In this document: one piece after another, positions 63,972 to 64,000 of the stretch
Layout: every line of letters begins with the position of its first letter
How positions within the stretch are numbered: position 1 is the first letter of the stretch
Source: Pantoea sp. At-9b
GTDB taxonomy: Bacteria; Pseudomonadota; Gammaproteobacteria; Enterobacterales; Enterobacteriaceae
DNA: 64,000 bases
NCBI RefSeq assembly: GCF_000175935.2
Contig: NC_014837.1
Span: 2,046,001-2,110,000, forward strand
Reading direction: 5' to 3'
Translations under genes and position numbers: made by a program
Notes under the pieces: model-generated
What the model was told of the DNA's origin: nothing
The model's database searches: none
What the model saw: only the letters and a program-made list of their open reading frames with translations

Positions 63972-64000
63972 ACGATCCTCGTTTACTGACCTAAAGGGAG

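Overview
The window reads as chromosomal DNA of a plant- or insect-associated enterobacterium, most likely Pantoea or a close Erwiniaceae relative. Evidence: enterobacterial-type lplA, lhr, dgcZ and sgb/ula-like genes, a Fur box of enterobacterial type, and about ten copies of a short palindromic repeat (core GCGCGATTTATCGCGC plus a GTAGCG tail) scattered between genes, a repeat style I associate with Pantoea. I see no rRNA, tRNA, CRISPR array, insertion sequence, phage gene or replication origin.

Layout. (1) 1-10.8 kb: the end of a DUF3500 protein, an OprD-type porin and a RidA protein, a PadR regulator fused to a DUF2218 domain, then a seven-gene operon on the minus strand for meta-cleavage of an aromatic compound (ring-cleaving dioxygenase, MFS transporter, FAD monooxygenase, amidohydrolase, FAH-family enzyme, hydratase, aldolase). 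(2) 10.9-18.7 kb: two exported alpha/beta hydrolases around an OmpR/EnvZ-type two-component pair, a DsbD/DipZ-like thiol redox protein, and an aldehyde dehydrogenase with a divergent LysR regulator. (3) 19-28.5 kb: zinc-sensing diguanylate cyclase dgcZ, a RES-Xre toxin-antitoxin pair, lplA, a beta-propeller lactonase, the giant helicase lhr and a PEBP-family exported protein. (4) 28.6-41.1 kb: an IclR regulator facing a ribose-type ABC transporter plus SMP-30 lactonase, followed by a complete yiaK/sgb-type pathway that takes 2,3-diketo-L-gulonate to D-xylulose 5-phosphate. Two promoters carry the same IclR-like site, so the two blocks are probably one regulon, plausibly for oxidised vitamin C from plant tissue. 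(5) 41.2-43.5 kb: a Fur-controlled TonB-dependent siderophore receptor. (6) 43.6-59.1 kb: a non-PTS amino-sugar locus with tagatose-bisphosphate aldolase KbaY/KbaZ, AgaS, an AgaA/NagA-type deacetylase, a ROK kinase, two DeoR-family regulators, a Gfo/Idh/MocA protein, a MalEFGK-type ABC transporter and a cytoplasmic GH123 (DUF4091) protein. (7) 59.2-64 kb: a DUF3313 lipoprotein, an orphan protein, a nitrilase, a LysR regulator and a DadA/RidA pair.

How the genes work together. The strongest candidate for a little-described system is region 6. Its genes together predict uptake of a GalNAc-containing oligosaccharide, cleavage in the cytoplasm by the GH123 protein, phosphorylation by the ROK kinase, deacetylation, deamination/isomerisation by AgaS and aldol cleavage by KbaYZ. 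AgaR-like TTTCG boxes precede several of its promoters. Region 4 looks like a dehydroascorbate/diketogulonate route in which an SMP-30 lactonase and two alternative transporters replace the E. coli TRAP system. Region 1 is a meta-cleavage pathway whose substrate cannot be read from sequence; it lacks the semialdehyde dehydrogenase and isomerase of the classical homoprotocatechuate route.

Limits: all family assignments come from reading protein motifs by eye, without database searches. Operator and terminator calls are pattern matches.
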